Positions 8,389 through 18,199 of a stretch of 32,683 nucleotides of DNA are shown one piece after another. The position numbers and the translations under genes are program-made. Below the pieces are notes generated by a model. The model saw only the letters and a program-made list of their open reading frames with translations. It was not told the origin of the DNA and did not search any database. Each line of letters opens with the position of its first letter. Positions within the stretch are counted from its first letter, which is position 1. Location: NCBI RefSeq assembly GCF_002307475.1, contig NZ_NTMH01000018.1, positions 1 through 32,683 on the forward strand. The letters are read 5' to 3'. The DNA is from Pantoea allii. GTDB lineage: Bacteria; Pseudomonadota; Gammaproteobacteria; Enterobacterales; Enterobacteriaceae.

Positions 8389-9762
8389 TTACGCTAAACG
8401 CGTTTTGGCCTCTGCAATAGCACGGGCAACCTGTTCGGGCGAAACGCCACCCTGCGCATTACGCTTATCCAGACAGGATTTCAGGGCCAGAACAGGATAA
8501 ACATCGTCTTCAATCGCAGTGCTGAACTGCTTCAACTGCGCCAGCGTCAGTGCTTCCAGTGCTACGCCCTGCTTAATTGCCTCAACGACCGTTTCACCCA
8601 CAATATGGTGCGCTTCACGGAAAGGCACGCCTTTGGCAACCAGGTAATCAGCCAGTTCGGTTGAGTTGGCATAGCCCTGCTCTGCCGCTTCCTTGCAGCG
8701 TGGACGTTTTACCTGCAGGCCATCAAGGACCAGTACCGACATATGCAGGCAGTCCAGCCAGGTATCAAGCGCATCAAAGAGCCCTTCTTTGTCTTCCTGC
8801 ATGTCTTTGTTGTAGGCAAGCGGCAGACCTTTCAGCGTCATCATCATGCCGGTTAATGCGCCCTGAACACGGCCACACTTGCCTCGGATCAGCTCCAGCG
8901 CATCGGGATTTTTCTTCTGTGGCATCAGGGATGAACCTGAGGTGACTTTATCCGCGAGTTCGATAAAGCCAGCTTCGCCCGTGTTGAAGAAAATCATGTC
9001 TTCCGCAAAGCGCGACAGATGTACCATACCGATTGACGCATCAGAGAGCAGCTCCAGAACATGGTCGCGATCGGACACCGTATCCAGGCTGTTACGGGTG
9101 GCAGAGGCAAAGCCTAACCAACCAGCTAACTGCTCACGGTCAATATCATAAGCGGTTCCGGCCAGCGCGCCACAACCCAGCGGACTGACGTCAAGGCGCT
9201 TTAGCGTATCCTGCAAACGGCTTTCATCGCGCGCCAGCATTTCAACATAGGCGAGGCACCAGTGAGCAAAGGTCACCGGCTGCGCACGCTGCAGATGCGT
9301 ATAGCCCGGCATCACCGCATCCTGGTTCACTTCCGCGGTGGCCACCAGCGCCTGCTGCAGTTCACGCGTAGCGCCCAATAACGCGGCAACCTGCTCTTTA
9401 CACCACAGTTTCAGGTCAGTCGCCACCTGGTCATTACGACTCCGACCGGTATGCAGTTTTTTGCCTAACGCGCCGACTTTATCGATCAACTGGCCTTCAA
9501 CCCAGCTGTGAATATCTTCGGCATCGCTTTGCAGAATTTGCTCAGGATTAGCACGTACTTCTTCCAGTAACGCGTTGAGCGCCGCTTCCAACTGCTGCTG
9601 CTCATCACGGGTCAGTACGTTGACGGTCACCAGCGCTTTGGACCAGGCCACAGAGCCAATGATGTCCTGCTCAGCCAGGCGATAATCAAAGCGCAGCGAG
9701 TCGTTGAACTGTTTGAAACGTTGATCTGCTGCCTGGGTAAAGCGTCCACCCCAAAGTGCCAT
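8389..9762 (-). CDS. argH: Argininosuccinate lyase
   Basis: Last step of arginine synthesis: argininosuccinate to arginine plus fumarate. The 457-aa product has the same length as in E. coli and carries the fumarase/aspartase-superfamily signature [12 protein letters not shown] (about 276-287) plus HTGRSRNDQ and YTHLQRAQP. The ATG at 9762 has AAGGAG at ideal spacing. It is the last gene of argCBGH, 89 bp after argG; that gap carries two strong hairpins. Confidence 0.98.
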   Translation of the reverse strand: MALWGGRFTQAADQRFKQFNDSLRFDYRLAEQDIIGSVAWSKALVTVNVLTRDEQQQLEAALNALLEEVRANPEQILQSDAEDIHSWVEGQLIDKVGALGKKLHTGRSRNDQVATDLKLWCKEQVAALLGATRELQQALVATAEVNQDAVMPGYTHLQRAQPVTFAHWCLAYVEMLARDESRLQDTLKRLDVSPLGCGALAGTAYDIDREQLAGWLGFASATRNSLDTVSDRDHVLELLSDASIGMVHLSRFAEDMIFFNTGEAGFIELADKVTSGSSLMPQKKNPDALELIRGKCGRVQGALTGMMMTLKGLPLAYNKDMQEDKEGLFDALDTWLDCLHMSVLVLDGLQVKRPRCKEAAEQGYANSTELADYLVAKGVPFREAHHIVGETVVEAIKQGVALEALTLAQLKQFSTAIEDDVYPVLALKSCLDKRNAQGGVSPEQVARAIAEAKTRLA

Positions 9763-9787
9763 GTGAATCTCCTTCAAGTCGTTAAAC

Positions 9788-9846
9788 CAGGGGCGGCATA
9801 ATAGCCGCCCCTGATGTCATACCGAGAGGCGAGGCGATCCTCGCCT
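9788..9846 (-). repeat. Two adjacent hairpins between argG and argH
   Basis: Two perfect inverted repeats: a 10-bp GC-rich stem (9788-9797 with 9804-9813, loop of 6) and an 8-bp stem AGGCGAGG/CCTCGCCT (9827-9834 with 9839-9846, loop of 4). Neither has a T-run. They may mark mRNA processing, stabilisation or a REP-like unit that sets the argG:argH ratio. Function is inferred. Confidence 0.7.
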
Positions 9847-9851
9847 GCTTA

Positions 9852-11069
9852 TTACTTCTTCTGCTCGTTCAGTGCGCGGATGCGTGAAGAGAGCGAGAAC
9901 AGACGGATAAAGCCGCCTGCATGACGATGATCGTACACTTCATCTTCGCCGAAGGTCGCGAACTCTTCAGAATACAGGCTGTTGGCTGAACGTTTCTGGG
10001 TCGCGGTAGCCTGGCCTTTGTAGAGTTGCAGTACCACTTCGCCGTTCACCTCTTCTGCCAACGACTCTGCCGCCGCCTGAATAGACTTACGCAGCGGTGC
10101 AAACCAGCGACCATCGTAAACCACATACGACATTTCATGGCCCAACTGCTCACGCCATTTAAAGCTGTCACGATCCAGAACCAGCTGTTCAACCGCACGC
10201 AGCGCGTTAACCATAATGGTGCCGCCCGGGGTTTCGTAACAGCCGCGTGATTTAATGCCCACCAGACGGTTCTCAACGATATCAATACGGCCCACACCGT
10301 GTTTAGCGCCCAGCACGTTCAGTTTTTCCAGGCACTGGAACGGACTCAGTTTCTCGCCGTTCACCGCGACTACGCGGCCTTTTTCAACGGTCACGGTCAC
10401 GTCTTCTGGCTGATCGGGTGCTTCCAGTGGATCAACGGTCCAGACCCAGCAATCTTTGTTTGGTGCATTAGACGGGCTTTCCAGCACGCCACCTTCGGTA
10501 GAAATATGCCAGGCGTTTTCATCACGGCTGTAGATTTTTTCCAGCGAGGCGGTGGTAGGGATATTGCGCTCTTTCAGATAATCCAGCAGCGCTTCACGTG
10601 AACGCAGGTTCCACTCACGCCATGGCGCAACGACTTTCAGCTGGGGGGCCAGTGCGGTATAGGTGGTTTCAAAACGGACCTGGTCATTGCCTTTACCGGT
10701 CGCACCGTGGCACAGGGCGTCCGCACCCACTTTCAGCGCCAGCTCAACCTGCGCTTTAGCGATGATAGGACGCGCCATTGAGGTGCCCAGCAGGTAAGTT
10801 CCTTCATACAGCGCACCGGTCTGCAGCACCGGATAAACATACTCGCTGATAAACTCTTCACGCAGATCAACAACGTGACATTCTGATGCACCCGACTGCA
10901 GCGCTTTCTTCTCAACGCCTTCCAGATCGCTACGTTCCTGACCGATATCAGCCACAAACGCGACCACTTCACAGCCGCCATAGTTTTCTTTCAGCCATGG
11001 AATAATGGCGGAAGTATCCAGACCACCAGAGTAAGCCAGAACGATTTTTTTGATGTTTTGCGTTTGCAT
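9852..11069 (-). CDS. argG: Argininosuccinate synthase (short type)
   Basis: ATP-dependent joining of citrulline and aspartate. The 405-aa product has the PP-loop nucleotide motif YSGGLDTS (13-20) and typical stretches [13 protein letters not shown] and [11 protein letters not shown]. At about 400 aa it is the short bacterial type; E. coli ArgG is about 447 aa and encoded far from argCBH. Placement between argB and argH makes this an argCBGH operon. ATG at 11069 with AAGGA upstream; 24 bp from argB. Confidence 0.97.
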   Translation of the reverse strand: MQTQNIKKIVLAYSGGLDTSAIIPWLKENYGGCEVVAFVADIGQERSDLEGVEKKALQSGASECHVVDLREEFISEYVYPVLQTGALYEGTYLLGTSMARPIIAKAQVELALKVGADALCHGATGKGNDQVRFETTYTALAPQLKVVAPWREWNLRSREALLDYLKERNIPTTASLEKIYSRDENAWHISTEGGVLESPSNAPNKDCWVWTVDPLEAPDQPEDVTVTVEKGRVVAVNGEKLSPFQCLEKLNVLGAKHGVGRIDIVENRLVGIKSRGCYETPGGTIMVNALRAVEQLVLDRDSFKWREQLGHEMSYVVYDGRWFAPLRKSIQAAAESLAEEVNGEVVLQLYKGQATATQKRSANSLYSEEFATFGEDEVYDHRHAGGFIRLFSLSSRIRALNEQKK

Positions 11070-11093
11070 TTCGTAATCCTTGAATCTGAGTCG

Positions 11094-11870
11094 TTAAGCG
11101 AGAATCCGGGTGCCAATGGACACACCGTTGAAAAGGTCAGGCAGTTGCTCGGCATGACGCCAACTGGCGATATCGACCGGGCGGCCCAGTGTGCGCGCAG
11201 CATCCAGCGCGGCGTTCACTTTCACAATCATGCCATCGGTAATGATGCCCTGCGCAATCAGTTGCTCTGCTTTGTCAGCGGTCATCTCTTCAATGCGCTG
11301 GCCTTTACCGTCAAGAATGCCACTGACATCCGATAACAAGACTAAATCAGCACCCAGCGTAGATGCCAGCGCCGTTGCGGCCTGATCGGCATTGACGTTC
11401 ATTAACTGGCCGTCATCGGTGATGCCGATTGAGCTGACAACAGGCATATATCCCGCCGCCAGCAGCGTGTTGACCAACGCAGGATTACCCGGTGTGGCAT
11501 GACCGACATGGCCCAGCGCTTCATCCAGCTGCGTCACATTCACCAGGCCCGCATCACCCAGGCAAAGGCCAACCGCATGAATGCCATATTTTTTTGCCCA
11601 TGCCAGCAGGGTTTTGTTTGCCGTACCCGCCAGCGCACCGGTAATGATGTCAATCTGGTCGGCAGGCGTCACGCGTAAGCCGTTCTTTTTTTGCACTGGC
11701 AGCGCCAGTTTTTTCATCAGTTCATCAACCAGGCAGCCGCCGCCGTGAACGACGATCAGTGGGCGCTGATGCGCTGAGCGATAGGCCAGCAACGCGTCAA
11801 ATAAACGGGCCAGCGCTTCTTCGCTGTCTAACAGCACGCCGCCCAGCTTGATAATCAATGGATTGGTCAT
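11094..11870 (-). CDS. argB: N-acetylglutamate kinase
   Basis: Phosphorylates N-acetylglutamate, step two of arginine synthesis. The 258-aa amino-acid-kinase fold protein has the same length as E. coli ArgB, with [10 protein letters not shown] at the N-terminus, VHGGG as the substrate-binding loop, and [12 protein letters not shown] near the ATP site. It is the second gene of argCBGH, 14 bp after argC. The ribosome-binding site is weak (GAG), which suggests coupling to argC translation. Confidence 0.98.
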   Translation of the reverse strand: MTNPLIIKLGGVLLDSEEALARLFDALLAYRSAHQRPLIVVHGGGCLVDELMKKLALPVQKKNGLRVTPADQIDIITGALAGTANKTLLAWAKKYGIHAVGLCLGDAGLVNVTQLDEALGHVGHATPGNPALVNTLLAAGYMPVVSSIGITDDGQLMNVNADQAATALASTLGADLVLLSDVSGILDGKGQRIEEMTADKAEQLIAQGIITDGMIVKVNAALDAARTLGRPVDIASWRHAEQLPDLFNGVSIGTRILA

Positions 11871-11884
11871 GGTTTACTCGTCCG

Positions 11885-12889
11885 TTAAATCAGTGACTGC
11901 GTTTCAGGGAAACCGAAACGAATATTAAGGCACTGCACCGCCTGGGAGGCCGCCCCTTTGAGCAGGTTATCTTCTGCAGCCACGACAATCAGATGTTCGC
12001 CCTGAACGGCAAAACCGATATCGCAGTACGGCAGTCCGACCACTGCCTTCAGTGCCGGCACGCCCTGTTCGTAAACGCGTACCAGCGGCTTATCGTGGTA
12101 GGCATTGTGAAAAGCTTCAGCCACATCATCACGGCTTACACCAGCCTTCAAACGGCAGGTGACCGTCGCCAGAATCCCACGCGGGAAATTGCCCAAATGC
12201 GGCGTAAAAATCACCGGTGTGCCCAGGTGCGCCACAATTTCAGGATAATGACGATGATTAAAAATACCGTAAGGTTGCAGGCTGACTTCGCAGAAGCTGG
12301 TGCCGATGTTGGCTTTACGTCCCGCACCACTCACGCCGCTGGTGGCGTTAATCACTGGCCACTGCGCGTCATTCAGCAAACCCGCATCTAACACGGGCTT
12401 CAGCGCCAGCTGGGAGGCGGTTGGGTAGCAGCCCGGCACGGCCACCAGCTGGGCTTCTTTGATTTTTTCCTGCTGAAACTCTGCAAGGCCGTAAACGGCT
12501 TTATCCAGCCAGTCACCATGCTGGTGAGTGAAGCCATAAAACTGCGTGTAAAAGTCGCCATCGTTGACGCGAAACGCGCCTGACAGATCGAACACCACAC
12601 AGCCAGCTTTGAGAAATTCAGGGGCCAGATCGTGACTGACTTCGTGGGCGGTCGCCAGAAACACCACATCCACTTTGTCTGCCCATTCGGCGGCATTGCT
12701 CAACGGCTGCAGTGGCAAATCCACCACGCCTTTCAGCTGTGGATGAAGATCAGACAGGCGCTTACCCGCATCGGGACTTTGCGCAGACACCGCCAAAGCG
12801 GTTATGTTGATATGTGGATGGCGATTAAGGAAGGTGGCAAGCTCTACGCCAGCATAACCACTGGCACCAACGATCAGCGTATTCAACAT
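11885..12889 (-). CDS. argC: N-acetyl-gamma-glutamyl-phosphate reductase
   Basis: NADPH-dependent reduction, step three of arginine synthesis. The 334-aa product (as in E. coli) has an N-terminal Rossmann motif VGASGYAG and the catalytic cysteine in VPGCYPTA (C154). The ATG at 12889 matches the E. coli start; an upstream in-frame extension is not conserved. It is the first gene of argCBGH and diverges from argE across the ARG boxes. If transcription starts near those boxes, the mRNA leader is about 100 nt. Confidence 0.97.
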   Translation of the reverse strand: MLNTLIVGASGYAGVELATFLNRHPHINITALAVSAQSPDAGKRLSDLHPQLKGVVDLPLQPLSNAAEWADKVDVVFLATAHEVSHDLAPEFLKAGCVVFDLSGAFRVNDGDFYTQFYGFTHQHGDWLDKAVYGLAEFQQEKIKEAQLVAVPGCYPTASQLALKPVLDAGLLNDAQWPVINATSGVSGAGRKANIGTSFCEVSLQPYGIFNHRHYPEIVAHLGTPVIFTPHLGNFPRGILATVTCRLKAGVSRDDVAEAFHNAYHDKPLVRVYEQGVPALKAVVGLPYCDIGFAVQGEHLIVVAAEDNLLKGAASQAVQCLNIRFGFPETQSLI

Positions 12890-12974
12890 CAGGCTGTATA
12901 CCTTTATTACAGTCACACGTTCCGGGTCGCGGCCTTGCCCCGTTGCCCACGATGTCGTTTGCAGCGATTTAAGG

Positions 12975-13003
12975 TTCACATGCACACGACGTTAATGTAT
13001 TTT
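12975..13003 (+). promoter_or_regulatory. argE promoter
   Basis: -35 TTCACA (12975-12980), 17-bp spacer, -10 TATTTT (12998-13003). The -10 lies inside the first ARG box, so bound ArgR would block polymerase. The divergent argC promoter must overlap the same boxes; its exact hexamers are unclear to me. Confidence 0.65.
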
Positions 13004-13032
13004 TATTCACTATTAATGCATGAATATTGATA
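12994..13032. promoter_or_regulatory. Pair of ARG boxes (ArgR operator)
   Basis: Two 18-bp boxes of the form nnTGnATnnnnATnCAnn, separated by 3 bp: 12994-13011 (full match) and 13015-13032 (one mismatch, ATTGA for ATTCA). Two boxes 3 bp apart is the standard ArgR hexamer target. This pair sits between argC and argE as in E. coli argECBH. Confidence 0.9.
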
Positions 13033-13057
13033 CATCCTAACTCAAGGACCGTCAACA

Positions 13058-14206
13058 GTGAAGACAAAATTACCGCCTTTTATCGAACTATACCGCCAGT
13101 TGATCGCAACGCCGTCAATCAGCGCAACCGATGCCGCGCTCGATCAGAGCAATGAAACTTTAATCAATTTACTGGCGGGCTGGTTCCGCGACCTGGGTTT
13201 TACTGTGGACGTGCAGCCCGTACCGGGAACGCGTCATAAATTTAATATGCTGGCCCGTACGGGAAGCGGTGCGGGCGGCCTGCTGCTTGCCGGACATACC
13301 GATACGGTTCCGTTTGATGATGGTCGCTGGACCCGCGATCCTTTTACCCTGACCGAGCACGACAATAAGCTGTACGGTCTGGGCACCGCCGATATGAAAG
13401 GCTTCTTTGCGTTTATTCTGGACACACTCCGTGATGTGGATGTGACAACACTGAGTAAGCCGCTCTATATTTTAGCGACCGCAGATGAAGAAACGACGAT
13501 GGCAGGCGCAAAATACTTTGCAGAATCCACACAGCTTCGTCCCGACTGCGCCATCATTGGCGAGCCGACCTCACTGAAACCGGTACGGGCGCACAAAGGC
13601 CACATTTCTAATGCGATTCGTATTCAGGGGCAATCAGGCCATTCGAGCGATCCCGGACGCGGCGTCAATGCCATTGAGCTGATGCATGAGTCGATCACCG
13701 AACTTATGCAGTTGCGTAATACGCTCAAATCACGTTATCACCACGATGGCTTTGCGATCCCCTACCCAACCATGAACTTTGGTCATATTCACGGCGGCGA
13801 TGCGGCAAACCGTATTTGTGCCTGCTGCGAGTTGCATATGGATATCCGACCGCTACCGGGACTGACCCTGAGCGATCTCGACGGCCTGTTAAATGAGGCA
13901 CTGGCTCCCGTTAGCGAACGCTGGCCGGGACGGATTACCATTGAAGAGCTGCATCCACCGATCCCCGGCTACGAGTGCCCTGCTGACCATAAACTGGTCA
14001 AGGTCGTCGAAACACTGCTGGGTATCCAGACGGAAGTGGTCAATTACTGCACCGAAGCGCCTTTTATTCAGCAACTCTGTCCGACGCTGGTGCTGGGCCC
14101 GGGTTCGATCAATCAGGCCCATCAGCCAGATGAATTTATCGATACCGCATTTATTAAGCCAACACGCGCACTGATAAGCCAGGTTGTGCAGCATTTCTGT
14201 CACTAA
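13058..14206 (+). CDS. argE: N-acetylornithine deacetylase
   Basis: Zinc metallohydrolase releasing ornithine and acetate. The 382-aa M20-family product has metal and catalytic residues in GHTDTVPFD (H80), GTADMKG (D112), ADEETTMAG (E144/E145) and GEPT, with the late histidine in NQAHQPDEF. It starts with GTG, preceded by AAGGA, and the N-terminus KLPPFIE.Y matches E. coli ArgE. It diverges from argCBGH, giving a complete linear acetyl-ornithine route in which argE replaces argJ. Confidence 0.98.
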   Translation: MKTKLPPFIELYRQLIATPSISATDAALDQSNETLINLLAGWFRDLGFTVDVQPVPGTRHKFNMLARTGSGAGGLLLAGHTDTVPFDDGRWTRDPFTLTEHDNKLYGLGTADMKGFFAFILDTLRDVDVTTLSKPLYILATADEETTMAGAKYFAESTQLRPDCAIIGEPTSLKPVRAHKGHISNAIRIQGQSGHSSDPGRGVNAIELMHESITELMQLRNTLKSRYHHDGFAIPYPTMNFGHIHGGDAANRICACCELHMDIRPLPGLTLSDLDGLLNEALAPVSERWPGRITIEELHPPIPGYECPADHKLVKVVETLLGIQTEVVNYCTEAPFIQQLCPTLVLGPGSINQAHQPDEFIDTAFIKPTRALISQVVQHFCH

Positions 14207-14217
14207 TTGTCATCAAT

Positions 14218-14265
14218 CGGGGCATTTCACTGAATTAACAGCAAAATGCCCCGCCATTCTGCGGG
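14218..14265 (+). terminator. Overlapping hairpins after argE
   Basis: CGGGGCATTT (14218-14227) pairs with AAATGCCCCG (14244-14253). An alternative stem CCCGC (14250-14254)/GCGGG (14261-14265) shares four bases and is followed by ATTTAATAAT. The two cannot form together. Probably the end of argE transcription, though neither has a classic T-run. Confidence 0.5.
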
Positions 14266-14358
14266 ATTTAATAATAAGAATAACTTATCCCACTTCTCCC
14301 CCATCAAATTCCATGAATTTCCGGCAGTTAGCTGCACGTTTCCTTCACTTTAAGTCAA

Positions 14359-14388
14359 TTGACGAACGGAAGATTACGTGGCTAGATA
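14359..14388 (+). promoter_or_regulatory. ppc promoter
   Basis: -35 TTGACG (14359-14364), 18-bp spacer, -10 TAGATA (14383-14388). The surrounding TTACGTGGCT.GATAAAAGACGA closely matches the E. coli ppc promoter as I remember it. Confidence 0.7.
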
Positions 14389-14399
14389 AAAGACGAAGT

Positions 14400-14521
14400 T
14401 ATACCCGCAGGGCAATCATCCCACTTTATTCAGCTTGCGACAGGCAGCAACTGAAGAACCTCGGTCAGAGCCGAGAGGACAACGTTGCTGGCTTTTGTGC
14501 TGCCTGAAAAGGCCGGGTATA
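14400..14521 (+). repeat. 122-bp palindromic element in the ppc 5' UTR
   Basis: Nested inverted repeats: outer TATACCC (14400-14406)/GGGTATA (14515-14521); middle 9-bp CAGGCAGCA (14441-14449)/TGCTGCCTG (14498-14506); inner CTCGG/CCGAG (14460-14475). A competing stem CAGCAAC (14445-14451)/GTTGCTG (14484-14490) is also possible. It lies between the conserved ppc promoter and the conserved pre-start sequence, where E. coli has unrelated and shorter DNA. Either a small non-coding repeat (MITE/ERIC-like) or a structured regulatory leader. Confidence 0.6.
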
Positions 14522-14556
14522 GAGGTTTATCAAGACGATAAGGGTGTCAGGGTCAC

Positions 14557-17205
14557 ATGAACGAACAATATTCCGCAATGCGAAGTAATGTCAGTATGCT
14601 CGGCAAACTGCTCGGGGATACGATCAAGGATGCGCTGGGAGAGAATATCCTGGACCAGGTGGAAACCATCCGTAAGCTCTCTAAATCATCCCGTGCAGGC
14701 AATGACACTCATCGTAAGGAGTTGCTGAACACACTGCAAAACCTGTCAAACGACGAGTTATTGCCCGTGGCACGTGCATTCAGTCAGTTCCTTAACCTCA
14801 CTAACGTGGCGGAGCAGTATCAAACCATTTCCCGCAGCGGCGACGGCGCAAACCATCCCGAACTGTTGAAAAAGACCTTTGAAACGCTCAAACAAAACAA
14901 TCTCAGTGAAAGTGCCATTCACGCCGCGATTGAATCACTGTCACTGGAGTTGGTGCTGACCGCCCATCCCACCGAAATCACCCGTCGTACGCTGATTCAT
15001 AAACTGGGTGAGGTAAACAGCTGTCTTGAACAACTCGACCACAGCGATATTTCTGATTACGAACGTAACCAGATTATGCGCCGCCTGCGCCAGTTGGTTG
15101 CTCAGGCCTGGCATACGGATGAGATCCGTAAATATCGCCCAACGCCCGTGGATGAAGCCAAATGGGGCTTTGCCGTGGTTGAAAACAGCCTGTGGGAAGG
15201 CGTACCTGCATTTTTGCGTGAGCTGAATGAGCAGGTCGAAGAGACATTTGGCATCAAGCTGCCGGTGGATTTCGTGCCAGTGCAGTTCACCTCCTGGATG
15301 GGCGGTGACCGTGACGGCAACCCAAATGTTACCGCATCCATTACCCGCCATGTGATGCAGCTCAGCCGCTGGAAAGCCACTGACCTGTTCCTGCGTGACA
15401 TTGGTGTCTTAATTTCAGAACTGTCGATGTCTGAATGCAGTCAGGAAGTGGCCGATCTCAGTGGCGATCCTGAAGCACTGGAACCATATCGGGTGATTTT
15501 AAAGCGTCTGCGTAGCCAGTTGATGACCACACAGGCTTACCTGGAACGTCGCCTCAAAGGTGAACGTTTACCGCGCCCTGCTGACTTACTGGTTTCTAAC
15601 GCTCAGCTTTGGGAGCCACTGTACGCGATCTATCAGTCCCTGCAGCAGTGTGGCATGAGCATCATTGCCAACGGTCAGCTGCTGGATACGCTGCGCCGGG
15701 TGAAATGCTTTGGTGTTCCGCTGGTCCGTATGGACGTTCGTCAGGAAAGCACCCGTCATACCGAAGCGATTGCGGAAATTACCCGCTATCTGGGGCTGGG
15801 AGATTATGAAAGCTGGTCAGAAGCCGACAAGCAGGCATTTCTTATCCGTGAGCTGAACTCTAAACGCCCGTTGCTGCCGCGTAGCTGGGAACCCAGTGAT
15901 GAAACTCGCGAAGTGCTGGAAACCTGCAAAGTCGTCGCCGAAGCACCGCAGGGTTCTATCGCTGCCTATGTGATTTCGATGGCCAAAACGCCGTCAGACG
16001 TGCTGGCAGTGCATCTGTTACTGAAAGAAGCCGGCATTCCTTTTGCTATGCCGGTCGCCCCGCTGTTCGAAACGCTTGATGACCTGAATAATGCCAATGA
16101 CGTGATGAGCAAGCTGCTTAACATTGACTGGTATCGCGGTTTTATCCAGGGCAAACAGATGGTCATGATTGGCTATTCAGACTCAGCAAAAGATGCCGGG
16201 GTGATGGCCGCCAGTTGGGCGCAATACCAGGCGCAGGACGCGCTGATTAAAACCTGTGAGAAAGCCGGGGTTTCCCTGACGCTGTTCCACGGACGTGGCG
16301 GCACTATTGGTCGCGGTGGCGCGCCGGCACATGCTGCGCTGCTGTCTCAACCGCCAGGCAGCCTGAAAGGCGGCCTGCGCGTTACCGAGCAGGGCGAAAT
16401 GATTCGCTTTAAGTACGGCCTGCCGGAAGTGACCATCGCCAGCCTGTCGCTCTATACCGGTGCGATACTGGAAGCTAACCTGATGCCACCACCGGAACCT
16501 AAACCGGAGTGGCGTAGCATTATGAATCAGCTTTCCGCCGATTCCTGTGCCATGTACCGGGGCTATGTGCGCGAAAATCCCGACTTCGTGCCCTACTTCC
16601 GTTCAGCGACGCCAGAGCAGGAACTGGGCAAGCTGCCACTGGGTTCACGCCCGGCCAAACGCCGCCCTACCGGCGGTGTGGAATCTCTGCGCGCCATCCC
16701 GTGGATCTTCGCCTGGACACAAAACCGTCTGATGCTCCCGGCATGGCTGGGTGCGGGTGCTGCACTGCAGCAGGCAATGCTGGCAGGTCATCAGGATCAG
16801 CTGGAAGCGATGTGCCGCGACTGGCCGTTTTTCTCCACCCGTCTCGGTATGCTGGAAATGGTGTTCTCCAAAGCCGACCTGTGGCTGGCGGAATATTACG
16901 ACCAGCGCCTGGTGGATAAATCGCTGTGGCCGCTGGGTAAACAGCTACGTGAACAGTTAGATGCGGATATTAAAGCGGTACTCACCATCGCTAACGATTC
17001 CCACCTGATGGCGGATCAGCCGTGGATTGCCGAATCCATTGCCCTGCGCAACGTGTATACCGATCCCCTCAACGTGCTGCAGGCTGAGCTGTTACACCGT
17101 TCACGTGCGCAGGAAGCGCGCGGCGATGAGCCCGATGCCCGCGTCGAGCAGGCGTTAATGGTGACCATTGCCGGCGTCGCGGCGGGTATGCGTAATACGG
17201 GTTAA
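14557..17205 (+). CDS. ppc: Phosphoenolpyruvate carboxylase
   Basis: Carboxylates phosphoenolpyruvate to oxaloacetate, refilling the TCA cycle and feeding aspartate, and so the arginine and methionine genes on either side. The 882-aa product (E. coli 883) has the catalytic histidine motif VLTAHPTE (H137), [12 protein letters not shown], and the C-terminal MRNTG end typical of the family. Start ATG with AGGG upstream, giving [17 protein letters not shown] as in E. coli. It is transcribed alone behind a long structured leader and ends at a hairpin. Confidence 0.98.
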   Translation: MNEQYSAMRSNVSMLGKLLGDTIKDALGENILDQVETIRKLSKSSRAGNDTHRKELLNTLQNLSNDELLPVARAFSQFLNLTNVAEQYQTISRSGDGANHPELLKKTFETLKQNNLSESAIHAAIESLSLELVLTAHPTEITRRTLIHKLGEVNSCLEQLDHSDISDYERNQIMRRLRQLVAQAWHTDEIRKYRPTPVDEAKWGFAVVENSLWEGVPAFLRELNEQVEETFGIKLPVDFVPVQFTSWMGGDRDGNPNVTASITRHVMQLSRWKATDLFLRDIGVLISELSMSECSQEVADLSGDPEALEPYRVILKRLRSQLMTTQAYLERRLKGERLPRPADLLVSNAQLWEPLYAIYQSLQQCGMSIIANGQLLDTLRRVKCFGVPLVRMDVRQESTRHTEAIAEITRYLGLGDYESWSEADKQAFLIRELNSKRPLLPRSWEPSDETREVLETCKVVAEAPQGSIAAYVISMAKTPSDVLAVHLLLKEAGIPFAMPVAPLFETLDDLNNANDVMSKLLNIDWYRGFIQGKQMVMIGYSDSAKDAGVMAASWAQYQAQDALIKTCEKAGVSLTLFHGRGGTIGRGGAPAHAALLSQPPGSLKGGLRVTEQGEMIRFKYGLPEVTIASLSLYTGAILEANLMPPPEPKPEWRSIMNQLSADSCAMYRGYVRENPDFVPYFRSATPEQELGKLPLGSRPAKRRPTGGVESLRAIPWIFAWTQNRLMLPAWLGAGAALQQAMLAGHQDQLEAMCRDWPFFSTRLGMLEMVFSKADLWLAEYYDQRLVDKSLWPLGKQLREQLDADIKAVLTIANDSHLMADQPWIAESIALRNVYTDPLNVLQAELLHRSRAQEARGDEPDARVEQALMVTIAGVAAGMRNTG

Positions 17206-17215
17206 GCACAATAGG

Positions 17216-17248
17216 CAGGGCGGTGAACTCAGTACTCGGACCGCCCTG
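17216..17248 (+). terminator. ppc terminator hairpin
   Basis: CAGGGCGGT (17216-17224) pairs with ACCGCCCTG (17240-17248), loop 15. The following sequence is AT-rich (TGTAATTAATATTTTTAG) rather than a clean T-run. It marks the end of the conserved ppc region and the left side of the accessory island. Confidence 0.6.
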
Positions 17249-17267
17249 TGTAATTAATATTTTTAGA

Positions 17268-17816
17268 TTATGGGGGATCATTCTTATAAGAGGTTGAGCC
17301 TTCTTCACGCTGTCTCTTAACGCTCTTCCAGGCCCATTTTGGAATTTGTGGAGCGTCCCTATTAATATCATTAAGACGTTTTCTGTAGCTTTGAACCGCT
17401 GCTACAGCTTTTTCACAATTTGATATATCTGGAAAATCAGTATCCCAGTTTTTACAATCTCGCCACAGCGCATGAAGATTTTCCGCAGCACGTCTGTGTT
17501 TTAACGCAAGTTCATTGAAATTCAGAAAGGTACTTAAACCACTAAGCGTAGAAACTATCAGGCTTAAAAGTATCGCGCCATTTGCTAGTAATCGCTGAGC
17601 AGATTCACTACCAGTCAACATATCTTTTGCTTCTGAGGAAAGAAGCCAAGTTAGAAAAACAGACAGAATAGTGGCAGGTAATCCAATGTATAATTTATGT
17701 CGTCTTTCATATTTTGCAGCAGCACGCCAATGTGCAAGTTTTGACGTCTCCGTGTCCTCACGGTGCCTTTCCATTTCATTCGCTACTTTATTGTAATGGC
17801 TTTGATCAAATAACAT
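17268..17816 (-). CDS. SLATT-domain-like two-transmembrane protein
   Basis: 182 aa. Layout: a charged N-terminal helix (1-40), TM1 about 41-60 (KLYIGLPATILSVFLTWLL), TM2 about 78-100 (ANGAILLSLIVSTLSGLSTF), then a helical cytoplasmic tail with LALKHRRAAENLHALWRD and a short IPK motif near the end. This is the pattern of SLATT proteins (SMODS and SLOG-associating two-TM effectors), proposed pore-forming effectors of bacterial conflict systems. No nucleotide synthase, SLOG or reverse transcriptase is adjacent. The gene looks AT-richer than its neighbours and lies 52 bp downstream of a ribbon-helix-helix-like gene. The family call rests on architecture and remembered motifs only. Confidence 0.7.
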   Translation of the reverse strand: MLFDQSHYNKVANEMERHREDTETSKLAHWRAAAKYERRHKLYIGLPATILSVFLTWLLSSEAKDMLTGSESAQRLLANGAILLSLIVSTLSGLSTFLNFNELALKHRRAAENLHALWRDCKNWDTDFPDISNCEKAVAAVQSYRKRLNDINRDAPQIPKWAWKSVKRQREEGSTSYKNDPP

Positions 17817-17868
17817 TAATTATTCCGTAATGCTTATTTTTAATATTTCTACCACTGCATTTTCAATT

Positions 17869-18105
17869 TTAGCCTTTAGGTTCAATACCTTTCTGCTTCA
17901 ATGCTGTACGAGCCAGGTTTTTTAACCAGTTTGCAAGACTCACTCCCTGCTCAGCAGCTTCCGCATCCAGTTGCTCACGCAAAGACGGATCTATCCGCAT
18001 TTTAAAATGCGGTGACTTACCACCACCTTTCGGTTTTTTATCACGAGCGATGGTTGACATGGGGCCCCATATTAAGTAATTTTGATATGCCATAGGGGGG
18101 CACAT
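17869..18105 (-). CDS. Ribbon-helix-helix (Arc/HicB-antitoxin-like) protein
   Basis: Small basic protein. The core KSPHFKMRIDPSLREQLDAE followed by GVSLANWLKNLARTAL is a beta-strand plus two helices, as in Arc/MetJ-type DNA-binding proteins and lone HicB-type antitoxins. Two starts are possible. The ATG at 18105 (78 aa) has a strong AGGGAGG site 8 nt upstream and is my choice. The ATG at 18060 (63 aa, MSTIARDKK...) gives the tidier protein but sits in a perfect palindrome without a good ribosome site. It reads toward the SLATT gene and is probably co-transcribed with it, so it may be its repressor. No toxin partner is recognisable. Confidence 0.65.
   Translation of the reverse strand: MCPPMAYQNYLIWGPMSTIARDKKPKGGGKSPHFKMRIDPSLREQLDAEAAEQGVSLANWLKNLARTALKQKGIEPKG
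18059..18070. promoter_or_regulatory. Perfect 12-bp palindrome ATGGGGCCCCAT
   Basis: A self-complementary 12-mer that includes the alternative start codon (18060) of the ribbon-helix-helix gene. Such dyads are common operators for dimeric ribbon-helix-helix proteins, so an autoregulatory site is plausible. No second copy was noticed nearby. Confidence 0.4.
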
Positions 18106-18130
18106 TAACACAGCCTCCCTGAAACAGACA

Positions 18131-18164
18131 ACGCCCCGATAGTGCGGGAACACTGCCGAGGCGT
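18131..18164 (+). promoter_or_regulatory. Structured RNA leader before the 176-aa gene
   Basis: Outer stem ACGCC (18131-18135)/GGCGT (18160-18164) encloses an inner CCCG/CGGG hairpin (18135-18148) and an alternative AGTG/CACT pairing. It lies 35 nt before the plus-strand start codon. It may be a leader hairpin or an antisense-type RNA like those of phage satellites; this is inference. Confidence 0.4.
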
Positions 18165-18199
18165 CTAACCACAAACGTTAACTGATAAGGAGTAACGCT

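Noticed and set aside
8197..8397. 66-codon open frame between oxyR and argH
   Set aside because: It runs through the terminator hairpin, lacks a good ribosome site and has no recognisable sequence; the interval is better explained as an RNA gene.
14184..14507. 107-codon open frame across the argE-ppc gap
   Set aside because: It covers the argE end, ppc promoter and palindromic element without a ribosome site; chance frame.
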